Below, in pieces: positions 1 through 9,743 of a DNA stretch of 64,000 nt. Within the stretch, counting starts at the first letter, position 1, and each line of letters begins with the position of its first letter. The position numbers were made by a program, and so were the translations under genes. The stretch comes from Arenibacter sp. 6A1 (lineage in GTDB: Bacteria > Bacteroidota > Bacteroidia > Flavobacteriales > Flavobacteriaceae), in contig NZ_JAAXCQ010000004.1 of assembly GCF_012272855.1 (NCBI RefSeq), forward strand, positions 1-64,000, read 5' to 3'. Under the pieces are notes generated by a model that ran no database searches, was not told the DNA's origin, and saw only the letters and a program-made list of their open reading frames with translations.

Positions 1-344
1 AGGTTTTTAATGTAACTATTGATTAATGTATCAATTGGGATTGTGGTAAATGAGGGGCTCTTAGTCATTTAATGTAACAATGGGGTTGGAGGAATTTGAA
101 AATTAGGAATTTTGAAAATTTGAAAATTGGGATGGATCTTAACCGAGGGGCTGATAGTCTTTTAATGAAACAATTGATTAAAGTCATTAGGATAGATTGA
201 GCTTTTTAAAATGTTGCTTTCCTTTTTTAAGGACGGTTCTTGATAGCCTAAACATTCCGCTTTCTGTTCTTTTTTGCATCGCCCAAAAAAGAACCCAAAA
301 ACGCTAGGCTGATTTTAATGTTCTAAAAATCTACGCACTTTCCA

Positions 345-472
345 CGCCGCACCGCCCAGGCCGCTTTCACTAAGGTGAAGATGGGCTGCCGGACGGCTTC
401 CTCCACCCGCTGTGAAAAGCACTTGATTTTTTACGAAAATTAAAATAGGCCGGGTTCTTTTGATTTTAACCA
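345..472. repeat. GC-rich dispersed repeat, copy 1
   Basis: About 128 bp, starting CGCCGCACCGCCCAGGCCGC and ending GATTTTAACCA. It is nearly identical to 2137-2264. The 3' third (AAATTAAAATAGGCCGG) occurs again near 16550-16592. It is much more GC-rich than its surroundings. Confidence 0.85.
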
Positions 473-841
473 TTCTGGATGTTAGCTACCTTTTAATGAA
501 AGTAGAAAACCTCTAAAACGACAAACGAATCTACCTTCTTCGAGTAAATCTTGATCTTTTGTTTGAGTTTTAAAATTTAACTGTGCGGATTCCCCCTTTA
601 ATACAATGAAAAAAGTAATAGCATGTTGAAGTGTTTGTAAGATGTGGAAATAGAATCATAGTAACAACTAGCAATACTACGTCACCTCGAGTGATTTTCT
701 GGAGTGCAACGAGGAAAATTGTATCGAGAGCCTTCTGGCTATATGTCTCTTAAGGTAACTAACGATAAAAGCATTTTCTAATCCGGTCTATTCTTAAAAG
801 GAGGGTTTCGGAAGTAAGGGGGATGTTGGAATTATTCTTTT

Positions 842-1044
842 AGGTTGTCGGTTCCTTGATAACTATAGAGCTTCAATTAACGCTTCTCTTAAAGATTATG
901 ATCCATAGGATTTTTATGATTTTGGAGGGATTGTTTAGCTATGTTATTTTTCTTAATTTAGGATCGGTAAAGTCTCTTTTTGTAACCAATTAATTCCCCC
1001 TTTCAAGGGGGAGTAAGGGGGATGTTGGAATTATTCAATTAGGT
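842..1044. repeat. 203-bp direct repeat, copy 1
   Basis: Nearly identical to 1688-1890 (offset 846 bp), with only isolated mismatches. It begins AGGTTGTCGGTTCCTTGATA and includes one C5/G5 hairpin unit. A diverged third copy starts at about 1041. The extent suggests a recent tandem-type duplication of repeat DNA. Confidence 0.85.
993..1027. repeat. C5/G5 hairpin repeat
   Basis: Unit ATTCCCCCTTTCAAGGGGGA followed by GTAAGGGGGATGTTGG. The C5/G5 arms form a short hairpin. Other copies are at 1639-1676, 1839-1873, 2363-2400 and 16727-16760, and a 5' part lies near 588-600. Confidence 0.8.
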
Positions 1045-1687
1045 TGTCGGTTCCTTGAAAATTATAGAATTTCAATTATCTCTTCTCTAAAGGATTATGA
1101 TTTACTAGGTTTTTATGGTCTGGTAGGGATTGGAGGTACATGGGGCTTTTATCTTTTTTAAGGACGGTTCTTCAAGCCTCAAACTTCACGTTTTCTTTTC
1201 ATTTTCTTTGCTCGTCCAAAGAAAACGAAACAAAAGAAAAGACGCCTTATTCGATACATTTTTTCGACACCGAGGTCGAAAAACCGGTTTCAAAACTCCG
1301 CGTCGCCTCGTTCCTCAGCTCCTGCTCTCGGAGCTTTTGAAACACTATGTTGCGAATCAGGTTAATTAGCTGCGCTTGCTTTGTTTTTAGAGCACTCATG
1401 ATATTAATTAAATCCGGAAAATTTGTCATAGCTCGTTTATTGGTAAGTGGCTTGTCATTAGGTGATGGTCATGGTTTACCGCTACCCCATTACTTTTTTA
1501 ATCATTTCCCAGAACACCTCTTTCAAGACGAAGGTAAATATCATCACTATAATTTTTAGGGACCACTGGTTACCGATTACTGGCTACTTCTTTTACTGCG
1601 CTGGCTTCAAAACTAGTCCCTAAAGTTATATCGTGCGGATTCCCCCTTTTGAAGGGGGAGTAAGGGGGATGTTGGAATTATACAATG

Positions 1688-1890
1688 AGGTTGTCGGTTC
1701 CTTGATAACTATAGAGCTTCAATTAACGCTTCTCTTAAAGATTATGATCCATAGGATTTTTATGATTTTGGAGGGATTCTTTAGCTATGTTATTTTTCTT
1801 AATTTAGGATCGGTAAAGTCTCTTTTTGTAACCAATTAATTCCCCCTTTCAAGGGGGAGTAAGGGGAATGTTGGAATTATTCAATTAGGT
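1688..1890. repeat. 203-bp direct repeat, copy 2
   Basis: Second copy of the element at 842-1044. It carries the same internal hairpin unit, here with AAGGGGAATG in place of AAGGGGGATG. Confidence 0.85.
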
Positions 1891-2136
1891 ATTTGTTTCC
1901 TTGGAAATTATAGAGCTTCAGTTATCTCTTTTCAAATGGATTGTTGACACATAGTTCTTTTTTTTCTTTTAAAGGACAGTTCTTGATAACATAAAGATTC
2001 CGCTTTCTGTTCATTTTTTCCATTGATGAAAAAACGAACTAGGGCCGATAAACGAAGGTACTGTGTACCTTTGTTTGGAGGAGCCAGGTGTAGCGATGGC
2101 CAGGTTGCTAATTAGCCACTTTATATGAATACAGAT

Positions 2137-2264
2137 CGCCGCACCGCCCAGGCCGCTTTCACTAAGGTGAAGATGGGCTGCCGGACGGCTTTCTCCACCC
2201 GCTGTGAAAAGCACTTGATTTTTAACGAAAATTAAAATAGGCCGGAATCTTATGATTTTAACCA
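2137..2264. repeat. GC-rich dispersed repeat, copy 2
   Basis: Second copy of the 345-472 element. The reverse strand of this copy reads as an open frame of about 80 codons, but the frame is a by-product of the repeat and does not look like a gene. Confidence 0.85.
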
Positions 2265-2494
2265 ATTGAGATGAAGTCTGCTAGGTATTGATGCTTAAAA
2301 CTTCTTTCGTCAGGAATAATGGTTTATTTAATAATTAATCTATCCTTAAATTTCAATCAGGTAATTCCCCCTTTTGAAGGGGGAGTAAGGGGGATGTAGG
2401 GATGATGCAACTAGCAATCTGTTTCATGAAATACTATAGAATTCCATATAACCTGAATCTTTAGTTTTTTCTGTTTACTGGTTACTTTTTTTTG

Positions 2495-2586
2495 GTCATT
2501 GCGAGGAGGAACGACGTGGCAATCTGCTTCTTGCGTGTTCCAATTCAACAGATTACCGCGCTACACTGGGTTTCGCTCGCAAAGAC
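2495..2586. repeat. GTCATTGCGAGG-type repeat
   Basis: Begins GTCATTGCGAGGAGGAACGA and continues with GTGGCAATCTG, then a partly complementary half (CAGATTACCGCGCTACAC, GCTCGCAAAGAC). Elements of this kind are dispersed in many bacterial genomes. This one can fold into a long imperfect hairpin. Confidence 0.6.
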
Positions 2587-2860
2587 CTTTCAATGATAGT
2601 CCTTGGCAACTAAGCGAGCTTATGGCATTGCTAAAAATTGATTGAAATAAGGGGGAATCGGATTTTTTCTTCAAATTGAAGTCGTTGCATTTCCATCTCG
2701 GCCCTCTCTTTTCTTTTCTCTTTTTTCTGTTATCCTATTTTAACTGCCAACTGTTAATTGAAAATGACTGCAGCTGAGGCCACCGCGCCGGCTGGCCCCT
2801 CTTTTTTCTCTTCTCTTATTTCTCTTTTCTTGTTTCCAATTGTTAATTATTCACTGAATT

Positions 2861-2953
2861 CCGCGTTAGCTATTGCAGCGGCATCCTTTTTTGGGCGGCA
2901 TCGACCGGCAAAAAAAGATACAGCGGAAAGAGCGACCCGATAGGGGAACGCCC
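2861..2953. repeat. GCGTTAG...GGGAACGCCC repeat, copy 1
   Basis: Unit CCGCGTTAGCTATTGCAGCG...TAGGGGAACGCCC. It is found in this orientation at 16904-16994 and 35364-35453, and in inverted, diverged form at 34926-35007 and 53468-53548. Shared anchors are GGGCGTTCCC and CTAACGCG at opposite ends and GGATGCCGC inside. Confidence 0.8.
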
Positions 2954-3015
2954 TCCTGACAAATATTCTTTTAAGGGATGTTCTTTTGAATAGGGTTCCT
3001 ACCAGCCACGGCTTT

Positions 3016-3423
3016 TTAACACGCTACCTCTAGCCAATAATTCTTGACCTTATTGATCATATTGACAAAGTCTGTGACCTCTAAGGGTTTTGCCAAGTAG
3101 CTATTGGCCCCTGGCACTTGGGACTGCTGTGATTGGTCTTTAGTATCCGTCAATACTATAATAGGGACCATTGTAGCGGCTTTCTCCTTAATTGACGCTA
3201 TTAAATCTACTTCGCCCAGCTGTATTAATTCTTCATTGATAAGGACCAAGTCCAGTGAATTGGAAAAAAGGGTTAGGCCCTGCTCCTTAAAAAATTCCAT
3301 GGCCTCCTTTCCGCTTTGTGCTAAATGTACATTACACGGAATGCCCTTGTGATTAAAGGCTTCTTTGATCAGAATAGCATCTAAAATACTGTTCTCTACA
3401 ACTAAAACATTTTTGTGGTTCAT
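3016..3423 (-). CDS. Degenerate response-regulator receiver (single domain)
   Basis: This 135-residue protein spans one CheY-like receiver domain and has no output domain. The start chosen is the ATG giving MNHKNVLVVENS, because the receiver beta-1 strand begins there; an upstream ATG would add 23 unrelated residues. The usual acidic pair after beta-1 (ED or DD) is E10-N11, and the phospho-acceptor position in LVLINEEL is Asn63 instead of Asp. The switch Thr (VLTDT) and Lys (YLAKPL) are kept. Normal phosphorelay is therefore unlikely, and it may work as a phosphorylation-independent binding module. It is divergent from the large kinase gene that follows. Confidence 0.75.
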   Translation of the reverse strand: MNHKNVLVVENSILDAILIKEAFNHKGIPCNVHLAQSGKEAMEFFKEQGLTLFSNSLDLVLINEELIQLGEVDLIASIKEKAATMVPIIVLTDTKDQSQQSQVPGANSYLAKPLEVTDFVNMINKVKNYWLEVAC

Positions 3424-3862
3424 TGGGGGAATATTTAATAATTGTTTACAACTGGACTTTGGCATGTATACTATGCTACTACCATTGGCCATCTAAGCAT
3501 TATTTAATAACGAATTAACAATTAGTTTAGGTAATTAACTAATTTAATCGATATAATGCAGTGGCTTTTAATGATCGTTCCTTATGCTATTTTCCTTAAA
3601 TTATTGACCTTAAGTCTTTTGTCTTTTTACCCATAGAAAACCTTCCAAATCCTTTTGTATATTTTGTGCCCTTGCCTTCCTAATGGCTCCTTTTCTCTCC
3701 AATTTCTTCTTTCCTAGCATCTTCTTGTAACAGCTTTTACAATTGGCCCCTTAAATCTGAAAAAAACAAAGATTACTATGATTTAACGGGCCTTAATCTT
3801 AACTTTATACTTTTAAACCAACCTACTGTTCGCTCTGCTACCCCAAAAAACCAAACTAATCA
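3424..3862. other. Divergent intergenic region before the large kinase
   Basis: About 440 bp between the divergent degenerate receiver and the PAS/GAF kinase. It should hold both promoters. I see no copy of the Crp/Fnr-type palindrome and no repeat unit. The sequence is AT-rich without a clear open frame. Confidence 0.5.
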
Positions 3863-6800
3863 ATGCATACCCCCCAGGCAAAAAACAACTCCACCTCCTC
3901 TATTGTAGATCTCCTTTCCCATCGGGCTTTTGAAGATGTACAACGCTTGGCATCCTTTATCTGCAATACCCCGCCGGACTTAATTACCGTGGTCGATATT
4001 CACCTGCAACAATTTAGCGCCCCCCAATGGACGCCCACCCCCCTTCACTCTTTAGAAAAATTACTATGCGCCCATCTCCTCGAAAATCCGGCCGCACCAC
4101 TGTTCATAGAAGACCTTAGCACGGACTATCGATATGCCTCCAAGACCACGGAGCCCCAACTATTAGACTATAAATTTTACACACTACTACCCTTGGAGAG
4201 TCCACAAAACCAATTATTAGGGGTATTGTGCATTCGCGATTACCATGCTAAAGTATTAGATGATAGTCAGCTAGCAGCGCTACACGCGCTTGCGAATCAG
4301 ACTACAAGGCATTTGCAGCTTGACAAAAAGGAGGAACAGCCATTGCGGTTGTTAGAGTCCATCGTAACCAATACCAAAGATGCCGTAATCATTACCGAAG
4401 CGTCTTCTTCAAAGGATACTGCCCCTTGCATCACCTACGTGAACAGGGCATTTACCGAACTGACCGGCTATACCGCCAAGGAGATTCTAGGCAAATCGCC
4501 TCACTTTTTATATGGCCCTAAAACAGCCTCTACAGCCTTAAAAAACCTAAGCAATGCCATACAGCAATGGGATGCCTATGAAACTACCCTCCTTAACTAT
4601 AAAAAAAACGGGGAAGAATTTTGGGGCAATATATCCTTGAGTCCGGTTGCCAATGAAAACGGCCGCTATACCCACTGGATTACCATCTTACGCGATATGA
4701 GTGACCAGAAAAATCTGGAATTCCAGAAAAAACTATTGGCCAGCATCAGCATGTTTTTTCAAAAAAAAGACTCCTTAAAGTATTGTTTGGAAGAGGTCCT
4801 AAAGCATTTGGTTGACATTACAAATTTTAACCTTGGTGAAATATGGCTGCCCAATTCGGCCAATTCCCAATTATCCATGGCGGCAAAATTTGCCGATAAG
4901 GAAGCCGGAGCTCGTTTTTATGAAAATAGCAGCAGTATCAATAGTTTTGAATATGGAATAGGACTGCCGGGAACGGTATGGAAAAATAGCGCCCTGGAGG
5001 TATGGGACAAAATAGATACCAAAGTGGCGTTTATAAGAAGAACGGCCGCTGAAAAATCGGGTATCGATACGGTCATGGGCCTTCCGTTGCTACAGAACAA
5101 CCAATGTATTGGGGTTTTGGTATTGGGATCGGTTAAGGTTGCCTACAACCAAAGGTTTTACGGGCAGCTTTTTAAAGCATTGGAATCCCATTTAGGGGCC
5201 GAAATACAGCGAAAACGACTGGAAATAGAACTTGACCAGATCTTTAATTTTGCCCCAGATATAATTGCCGTGGTGGGTGAGGACGGCTATTTTAAGAAAG
5301 TGAATCCGGCTGCGGTACGCCTGCTCGGGTATTCGGAAGTTGAGCTTCTTAACAGGCCTTTTTGGGAGTTTATACACCCCGACGATCATTCCCTTGCAAA
5401 GAGGCAAATGGAAAGCCTACAACAAGGACGACTGCTATCGAATTCAGAGAATCGATATATCACCAAAAATGGAAGCGTTAAATGGATTAGCTGGACAGCC
5501 ACCCAAGCGCCAGAAGAAGGCCTTTTTTATTGTATTGGCAAGGATGTGACCGAAAACAAGGAACTGCAACAACGCTTGGACAAAGCCAATACCTTGGCCG
5601 GAATAGGTAGTTGGGAATGGGACCTAGTACATCAAAAAATGTATTGGTCCAATATTACCAAGGAGATTTCTGAAGTAGGGATAGACTATCCCCCTTCTCC
5701 CGCTGCCAGCCTACTATTTTTAAAAAGCAATTCCGCTAAGCGACAGCTATTGTCATTAATTTGGAATGCCATTCACAGAAGAAAAGCCTTTGATGAGGAG
5801 ATCCTAATGCTCACGGCAAATGGCAAGGAGCAGTGGGTACGCCTGATGGGAAAAGCGGAATTTGAAGGAGAAAAGTGCATCAGAATCAGTGGTAGCATTC
5901 AGCATATTCACAAACTTAAAACTGCCTTAGTAGCCCTGAATACTGCCTTTAAAGAAAAGGATGAAATATTAAAGAGTATTGGGGATGCTTTTATTTCTGT
6001 AGATAGGCAATGGACCGTTACCTATTGGAACAAAAAAGCCGAAGAACTACTAGAAATGGATCGGAGCCAGACCATAGGCAAGGATTTATGGACCTTATAC
6101 CGAAACATTACCGAAGCCGAAATTTTCCCGAAATACCAACAAGCGATGGAAACAGGGCAATCGCTCAGCTTCCAGGAACATTTTCCCACCTTGGACAAAT
6201 GGTTCGATGTAAGTGTGTACCCCTCCGAACAAGGTTTATCTCTTTTTATAAAGGACGTTAGCCGTCGCAAGAAAATTGAAGCAGAATTAAGGCAGAGTAA
6301 GGAACGATTTGAAAAAGTTACCCAAGCCACCCAAGATGCCATCTGGGACTGGGATATTGTAAAGGACCGTACCTACCGTGGGTTTGGTTTTAAACGGCTC
6401 TTTGGTCACACCCCGCCAGCAAAGCAGGGAACCTTAGAATTTTGGAAGTCGATGGTACATCCCGAGGATGTAGCACGGGTAATGGCAGGGCTGTCCCGCT
6501 GTATAGAAGACCATAGCAAACAATATTGGCAGGCAGAATACCGCTTTCTAAAAGCCGACCAAAGTTATGCAGAGGTCCTAGACATGGGCATGATTATCCG
6601 TGATAAAAACGGTCAGCCCACCCGAGTGGTAGGTGCCATGGCCGACATTAGCTATCGTAAAACCTATGAAAAATCGCTTAAAAGCTTAAATGAAAGCTTG
6701 GAGAAACACGCCAAGGATCTAGAAGTGTCCAATGCCGAATTAGAGCAGTTTGCCTATATCGCTTCCCATGACCTACAGGAACCCCTGCGGATGGTGACCA

Positions 6801-7405
6801 GCTTTTTGTCGCAATTGGAAAAAAAATATAAGGATCAATTAGATGCCAAGGCCCATCAGTATATTTACTTTGCCGTAGACGGGGCCAAGCGCATGCGCCA
6901 AATTATTTTGGACCTGTTAGATTTTTCCAGGGTTGGCAGGCATGAGGATGAAAAGGAGGCTATTGACCTGAACGTGCTTATAGAAGATTTTAAGGTCTTA
7001 AGGCGAAAATTAATCGTAGAAAAATCGGCCCAAATCACCTATGACCCTTTGCCTATAGTGACAAATTTTAAGGCGCCCTTGATACAGGCATTTCATAATT
7101 TATTGGACAACGCCTTAAAATATACGGATGTGCAACAAGCGCCAAGGATTCATATTGGCGTGGAGGACCAGGATACGCATTGGCAATTTTCTGTTCAGGA
7201 CAATGGTATAGGTATAGAGGGTAAGTTTTTTGAGAAAATTTTTGTGATCTTTCAAAGACTACACCACGAAGAAGAATATTCTGGAACTGGGATGGGACTA
7301 GCGATCGTAAAGAAAATTGTAGAAAACCTTGGGGGAAAAATATGGTTGCATTCCGAAAGAGGAAAGGGGACTACTTTTTATTTTACCATAAAAAAGCACC
7401 AATAA
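3863..7405 (+). CDS. Multi-sensor PAS/GAF histidine kinase
   Basis: An 1180-residue sensor kinase with no evident membrane segment, so probably soluble. The order is an N-terminal GAF-like domain (about 20-150), PAS (about 165-285, NRAFTELTGYTAKEILGKSP), GAF (about 290-450), then four PAS/PAC units (about 455-570, 575-690, 700-805, 815-940), a coiled linker, HisKA with the phospho-acceptor His969 in ASHDLQEPLRM, and HATPase_c with the N box HNLLDNALKYT and G boxes DNGIGI and GTGMGLAIVKK. The H box and linker resemble phytochrome-type kinases, but I see no chromophore-binding Cys context. The receiver gene 57 bp downstream is the likely partner, as in Cph1/Rcp1 pairs. The signal is unknown. 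Confidence 0.9.
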   Translation: MHTPQAKNNSTSSIVDLLSHRAFEDVQRLASFICNTPPDLITVVDIHLQQFSAPQWTPTPLHSLEKLLCAHLLENPAAPLFIEDLSTDYRYASKTTEPQLLDYKFYTLLPLESPQNQLLGVLCIRDYHAKVLDDSQLAALHALANQTTRHLQLDKKEEQPLRLLESIVTNTKDAVIITEASSSKDTAPCITYVNRAFTELTGYTAKEILGKSPHFLYGPKTASTALKNLSNAIQQWDAYETTLLNYKKNGEEFWGNISLSPVANENGRYTHWITILRDMSDQKNLEFQKKLLASISMFFQKKDSLKYCLEEVLKHLVDITNFNLGEIWLPNSANSQLSMAAKFADKEAGARFYENSSSINSFEYGIGLPGTVWKNSALEVWDKIDTKVAFIRRTAAEKSGIDTVMGLPLLQNNQCIGVLVLGSVKVAYNQRFYGQLFKALESHLGAEIQRKRLEIELDQIFNFAPDIIAVVGEDGYFKKVNPAAVRLLGYSEVELLNRPFWEFIHPDDHSLAKRQMESLQQGRLLSNSENRYITKNGSVKWISWTATQAPEEGLFYCIGKDVTENKELQQRLDKANTLAGIGSWEWDLVHQKMYWSNITKEISEVGIDYPPSPAASLLFLKSNSAKRQLLSLIWNAIHRRKAFDEEILMLTANGKEQWVRLMGKAEFEGEKCIRISGSIQHIHKLKTALVALNTAFKEKDEILKSIGDAFISVDRQWTVTYWNKKAEELLEMDRSQTIGKDLWTLYRNITEAEIFPKYQQAMETGQSLSFQEHFPTLDKWFDVSVYPSEQGLSLFIKDVSRRKKIEAELRQSKERFEKVTQATQDAIWDWDIVKDRTYRGFGFKRLFGHTPPAKQGTLEFWKSMVHPEDVARVMAGLSRCIEDHSKQYWQAEYRFLKADQSYAEVLDMGMIIRDKNGQPTRVVGAMADISYRKTYEKSLKSLNESLEKHAKDLEVSNAELEQFAYIASHDLQEPLRMVTSFLSQLEKKYKDQLDAKAHQYIYFAVDGAKRMRQIILDLLDFSRVGRHEDEKEAIDLNVLIEDFKVLRRKLIVEKSAQITYDPLPIVTNFKAPLIQAFHNLLDNALKYTDVQQAPRIHIGVEDQDTHWQFSVQDNGIGIEGKFFEKIFVIFQRLHHEEEYSGTGMGLAIVKKIVENLGGKIWLHSERGKGTTFYFTIKKHQ

Positions 7406-7462
7406 TATAAGTTGGTATTAAAAAATAACTTAAATTAATTTCGAAAATCACCTCTTATATAC

Positions 7463-7876
7463 ATGATGAATAACGGACATATTTTACTGGTCGAAGACAA
7501 TGAAGGAGACATCCTATTGACGAAAGAAGCGTTGGAGGAGGTGAAACCAATTAAAAAATTAAGTGTTGTTAAAAATGGTTTGGAGGCCCTGGATTTCGTT
7601 TTTCAAAGGGGAAAATACCGCAGCACCCCCCTACCCGATCTGATTTTACTGGATATTAACCTGCCTATAAAAAATGGGTATGAGGTACTCCAGGCGATTA
7701 AATCGGATGAGAAAACAATGCATATCCCTGTTATTATTCTAACCACCTCCTCTTCCCAGAGCGATATTGATTTGTCTTACTACCATCAGGCCGACTGCTA
7801 TCTTACCAAACCGGTAGAAATGGAATCTTTCAGTGTTGTGGTGAATGCTATTGAGCTGTTTTTAGATCCGGTTTAG
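7463..7876 (+). CDS. Rcp1-like single-domain response regulator
   Basis: A 137-residue receiver without an output domain. It has the acidic residues E11-D12, the phospho-acceptor Asp64 in LILLDINLP, the Thr/Ser switch in VIILTTSSS and the conserved Lys in YLTKPVEM. The longer loop before Asp64 (FQRGKYRSTPLP) is typical of the phytochrome response regulator (Rcp1) family. It lies 57 bp downstream of the PAS/GAF kinase in the same direction, so the two probably form a pair. A start at the second Met is equally possible. Confidence 0.9.
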   Translation: MMNNGHILLVEDNEGDILLTKEALEEVKPIKKLSVVKNGLEALDFVFQRGKYRSTPLPDLILLDINLPIKNGYEVLQAIKSDEKTMHIPVIILTTSSSQSDIDLSYYHQADCYLTKPVEMESFSVVVNAIELFLDPV

Positions 7877-8738
7877 TTTTTTAATGTAACAATTAGTTAA
7901 TTAGTTAATTAGTTAATTAATTAATTAATGTAGCAATGGGTTAATGTAGCAATGAAATAATTTGAAAATTAGGGAATTTGAAAATTGATTATAGGAGAAA
8001 TGAACTTAGTGTTGCAAGAATCCGGTTCTCGATACTATTTTCCTTGCTATACTACGGAAAATCACTCGAACTGACGTAGTTTTTTCTTATGATGATGATA
8101 ATATACAACACGGCCTCACAACATCATAACTAACTGTATACAAGTTGTTTTTAGATTTGTTTTTCCACTCACTTCGACGGCATCCCTTCCAAAGTCGTCT
8201 CTCCTAGGAGTCCTTTTTCAGGACGACGAAGGAGTCCTTTTTCAGGACGACGAAGGAGTCTCATGATTATGGTTCTTTTGTTTTTTAAGGACGGTTTTCT
8301 TACTCTTGCCGGTACGAGCGTGACGCTCGCACTAGCGGTCAATTCCTTTTTTGGTTAATTAATGGTGGAATTCTCGGGATTGACCTAACCAACGGGTTCG
8401 ATCCTATTGCTAATTGAATTAGTCCCTTTTAAGACATAGAATGAGTCAGCGCTAATCAGGGACGTATGGCCTCATGACAAGAAAACTTCTCAATTTTTTA
8501 ATTGTTTATTGTAAATTGAAATGGCCCCTTCTCTCCAAATGCAAATCGTTGCATTTTTCGCTCGGTCCTCTCTTTTTTTCTTGTCTCTCTTTTCTTTTCT
8601 CCTATTTTAACTGTTTATTGTAAATTGAATTGGCTCCTCACTACAAATGCAAATCGTTGCATTTCCACCTCGGCCCTCTCTTGTCTCTCTTCTCTCTGCT
8701 CTTTTTTCCCAATTGATAATTGTCTACTGAAACCAGCA
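7877..8738. other. Gene-free repeat region
   Basis: About 860 bp of repeat DNA: TTAATTAG/TAACAATG-like units, then copy 1 of a roughly 500-bp dispersed block (7993-8513), then two AAATGCAA-N4-TTGCATTT hairpin units near 8536 and 8645. No gene is supported. Confidence 0.75.
7993..8513. repeat. About 500-bp dispersed repeat, copy 1
   Basis: Starts GGAGAAATGAACTTAGTGTT and runs through CCGGTTCTCGATACTATTTT, a GACGACGAAGGAGTC segment, a hairpin ACGAGCGTGACGCTCGC and GAATGAGTCAGCGCTAATCA. The second copy at 12209-12705 is nearly identical, except that this copy has an extra unit of GGAGTCCTTTTTCAGGACGA. Confidence 0.85.
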
Positions 8739-9743
8739 TTACATACTACTTTCATAGCCTAATTCGTTATCACTTTTAACTCCCAGTTCCCAACAATCAA
8801 TATTGTAAAAAGTAGTTTTGGCTATGTTTTCCAGGGCTTCGCTAGTAATAAAGGCCTGGTGTGGCGTCAGCAGCACATTGGGAAAAGAGAGTAGTTTTTT
8901 CAATTGCTCATCTTTAATGCCCCCCTTGGAATGATCTTTAAAGAACACTCCTTTTTCCTTTTCATAAACATCTGTTGCATAGCCGCCAATTTGTCCATTT
9001 TCCAAGGCATCGATCAGAGCTTTGGTATCTACTACTGCTCCCCTAGCCGTATTGATCAATACCACCTTTTTTTTCATCATCGCCAACAAGCGGGCGTTTA
9101 TTAAATAATGGGTTTCGTATACCAAGGGTACATGCAAGCTGATGATGTCCGATTGGGAGCAGAGTTCTTCCATGGACACATAATGTAAATCATATTGGTT
9201 TGCCAAATAGGGATTGTGGATAGGATCATGGGCCAGGATAGAGCACCCAAAACCATGCATAATTTTTGCCATTACCGCGCCTATATTTCCGGTACCTACA
9301 ATCCCCACCTTTTTCTGATGAAGGTTAAATCCCATCAGATTGTCCTGAAGGAAATTATACTGCTGTACCTGGGTATTGGCCAAGATTATTTTTCTATTGA
9401 GCGCCAAAAGCAGCCCTACCGCGTGTTCGGCAATGGCATGTGGGGCATAACCGGGGGCATTGGCAACCTTTAAGCCTAAGCGCTTGGCCGACTTTACATG
9501 AATATTGTTGTGCCCGGTAGACCTGGTAGCGATGTATTTCACCCCTAAATCCCTCAGCTTTTCCAATACCAATAAAGAAGCATCGTCCCCAGAAAAGATA
9601 GCGATAGCCTCATGGCCCACTGCTTTGATTGCGGTATTGCTATCTAAAGCTTCTTGGGTATAGGTGACGGTATGCCCTCCTTTATTTGCTTTTTCTAAAT
9701 AGGGCAATTCAAACTTCTTTGAGCTATAGACCAGTACTTTCAT
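8739..9743 (-). CDS. ldhA: D-lactate dehydrogenase (2-hydroxyacid dehydrogenase)
   Basis: This 334-residue NAD-dependent enzyme reduces pyruvate to D-lactate in the cytoplasm to regenerate NAD+ without respiration. The Rossmann motif is GIVGTGNIG (residues 147-155). The catalytic Arg234 lies in NTARGAVVD, the acid residue is in VYEKE near 261, and the catalytic His295 lies in LLTPHQAF. The substrate loop RSTGHNN near 74-80 is the form seen in fermentative LdhA. Its ATG overlaps the stop of the upstream lipoprotein gene by 4 bp, so the two are translationally coupled. Its position in the stress block next to USPs, and pta-ackA later in the window, fits a low-oxygen role. Confidence 0.92.
   Translation of the reverse strand: MKVLVYSSKKFELPYLEKANKGGHTVTYTQEALDSNTAIKAVGHEAIAIFSGDDASLLVLEKLRDLGVKYIATRSTGHNNIHVKSAKRLGLKVANAPGYAPHAIAEHAVGLLLALNRKIILANTQVQQYNFLQDNLMGFNLHQKKVGIVGTGNIGAVMAKIMHGFGCSILAHDPIHNPYLANQYDLHYVSMEELCSQSDIISLHVPLVYETHYLINARLLAMMKKKVVLINTARGAVVDTKALIDALENGQIGGYATDVYEKEKGVFFKDHSKGGIKDEQLKKLLSFPNVLLTPHQAFITSEALENIAKTTFYNIDCWELGVKSDNELGYESSM

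Larger units (their letters stand above)
1..3015. other. 3-kb gene-free block of dispersed repeats
   Basis: No credible gene is visible in these 3 kb. Open frames here read through repeat units and hairpins. The block is a mosaic of TAACAATG-like AT-rich repeats (1-200), a hairpin-bearing unit starting AAGGACGGTTCTTGA (about 215-310, about 1155-1245 and about 1968-2045), a GC-rich unit (345-472 and 2137-2264), a 203-bp direct duplication (842-1044 and 1688-1890), C5-N-G5 hairpins and a GTCATTGCGAGG element (2495-2586). The same families recur in the other large gaps of the window. Confidence 0.8.

Noticed and set aside
1130-1839. Several 60-80 codon frames in the first 2 kb
   Set aside because: They run through hairpins and duplicated repeat units and have no coding-like composition.
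2011-2265. 84-codon minus-strand frame (VKIIRFRPILIFVKNQVLFT...)
   Set aside because: It coincides with the GC-rich dispersed repeat that also occurs at 345-472, where the frame is not maintained.
3863-7405. Phytochrome (bilin-binding) assignment for the large kinase
   Set aside because: The H-box region resembles phytochromes, but no PHY domain or chromophore Cys context is recognisable in the GAF domains.
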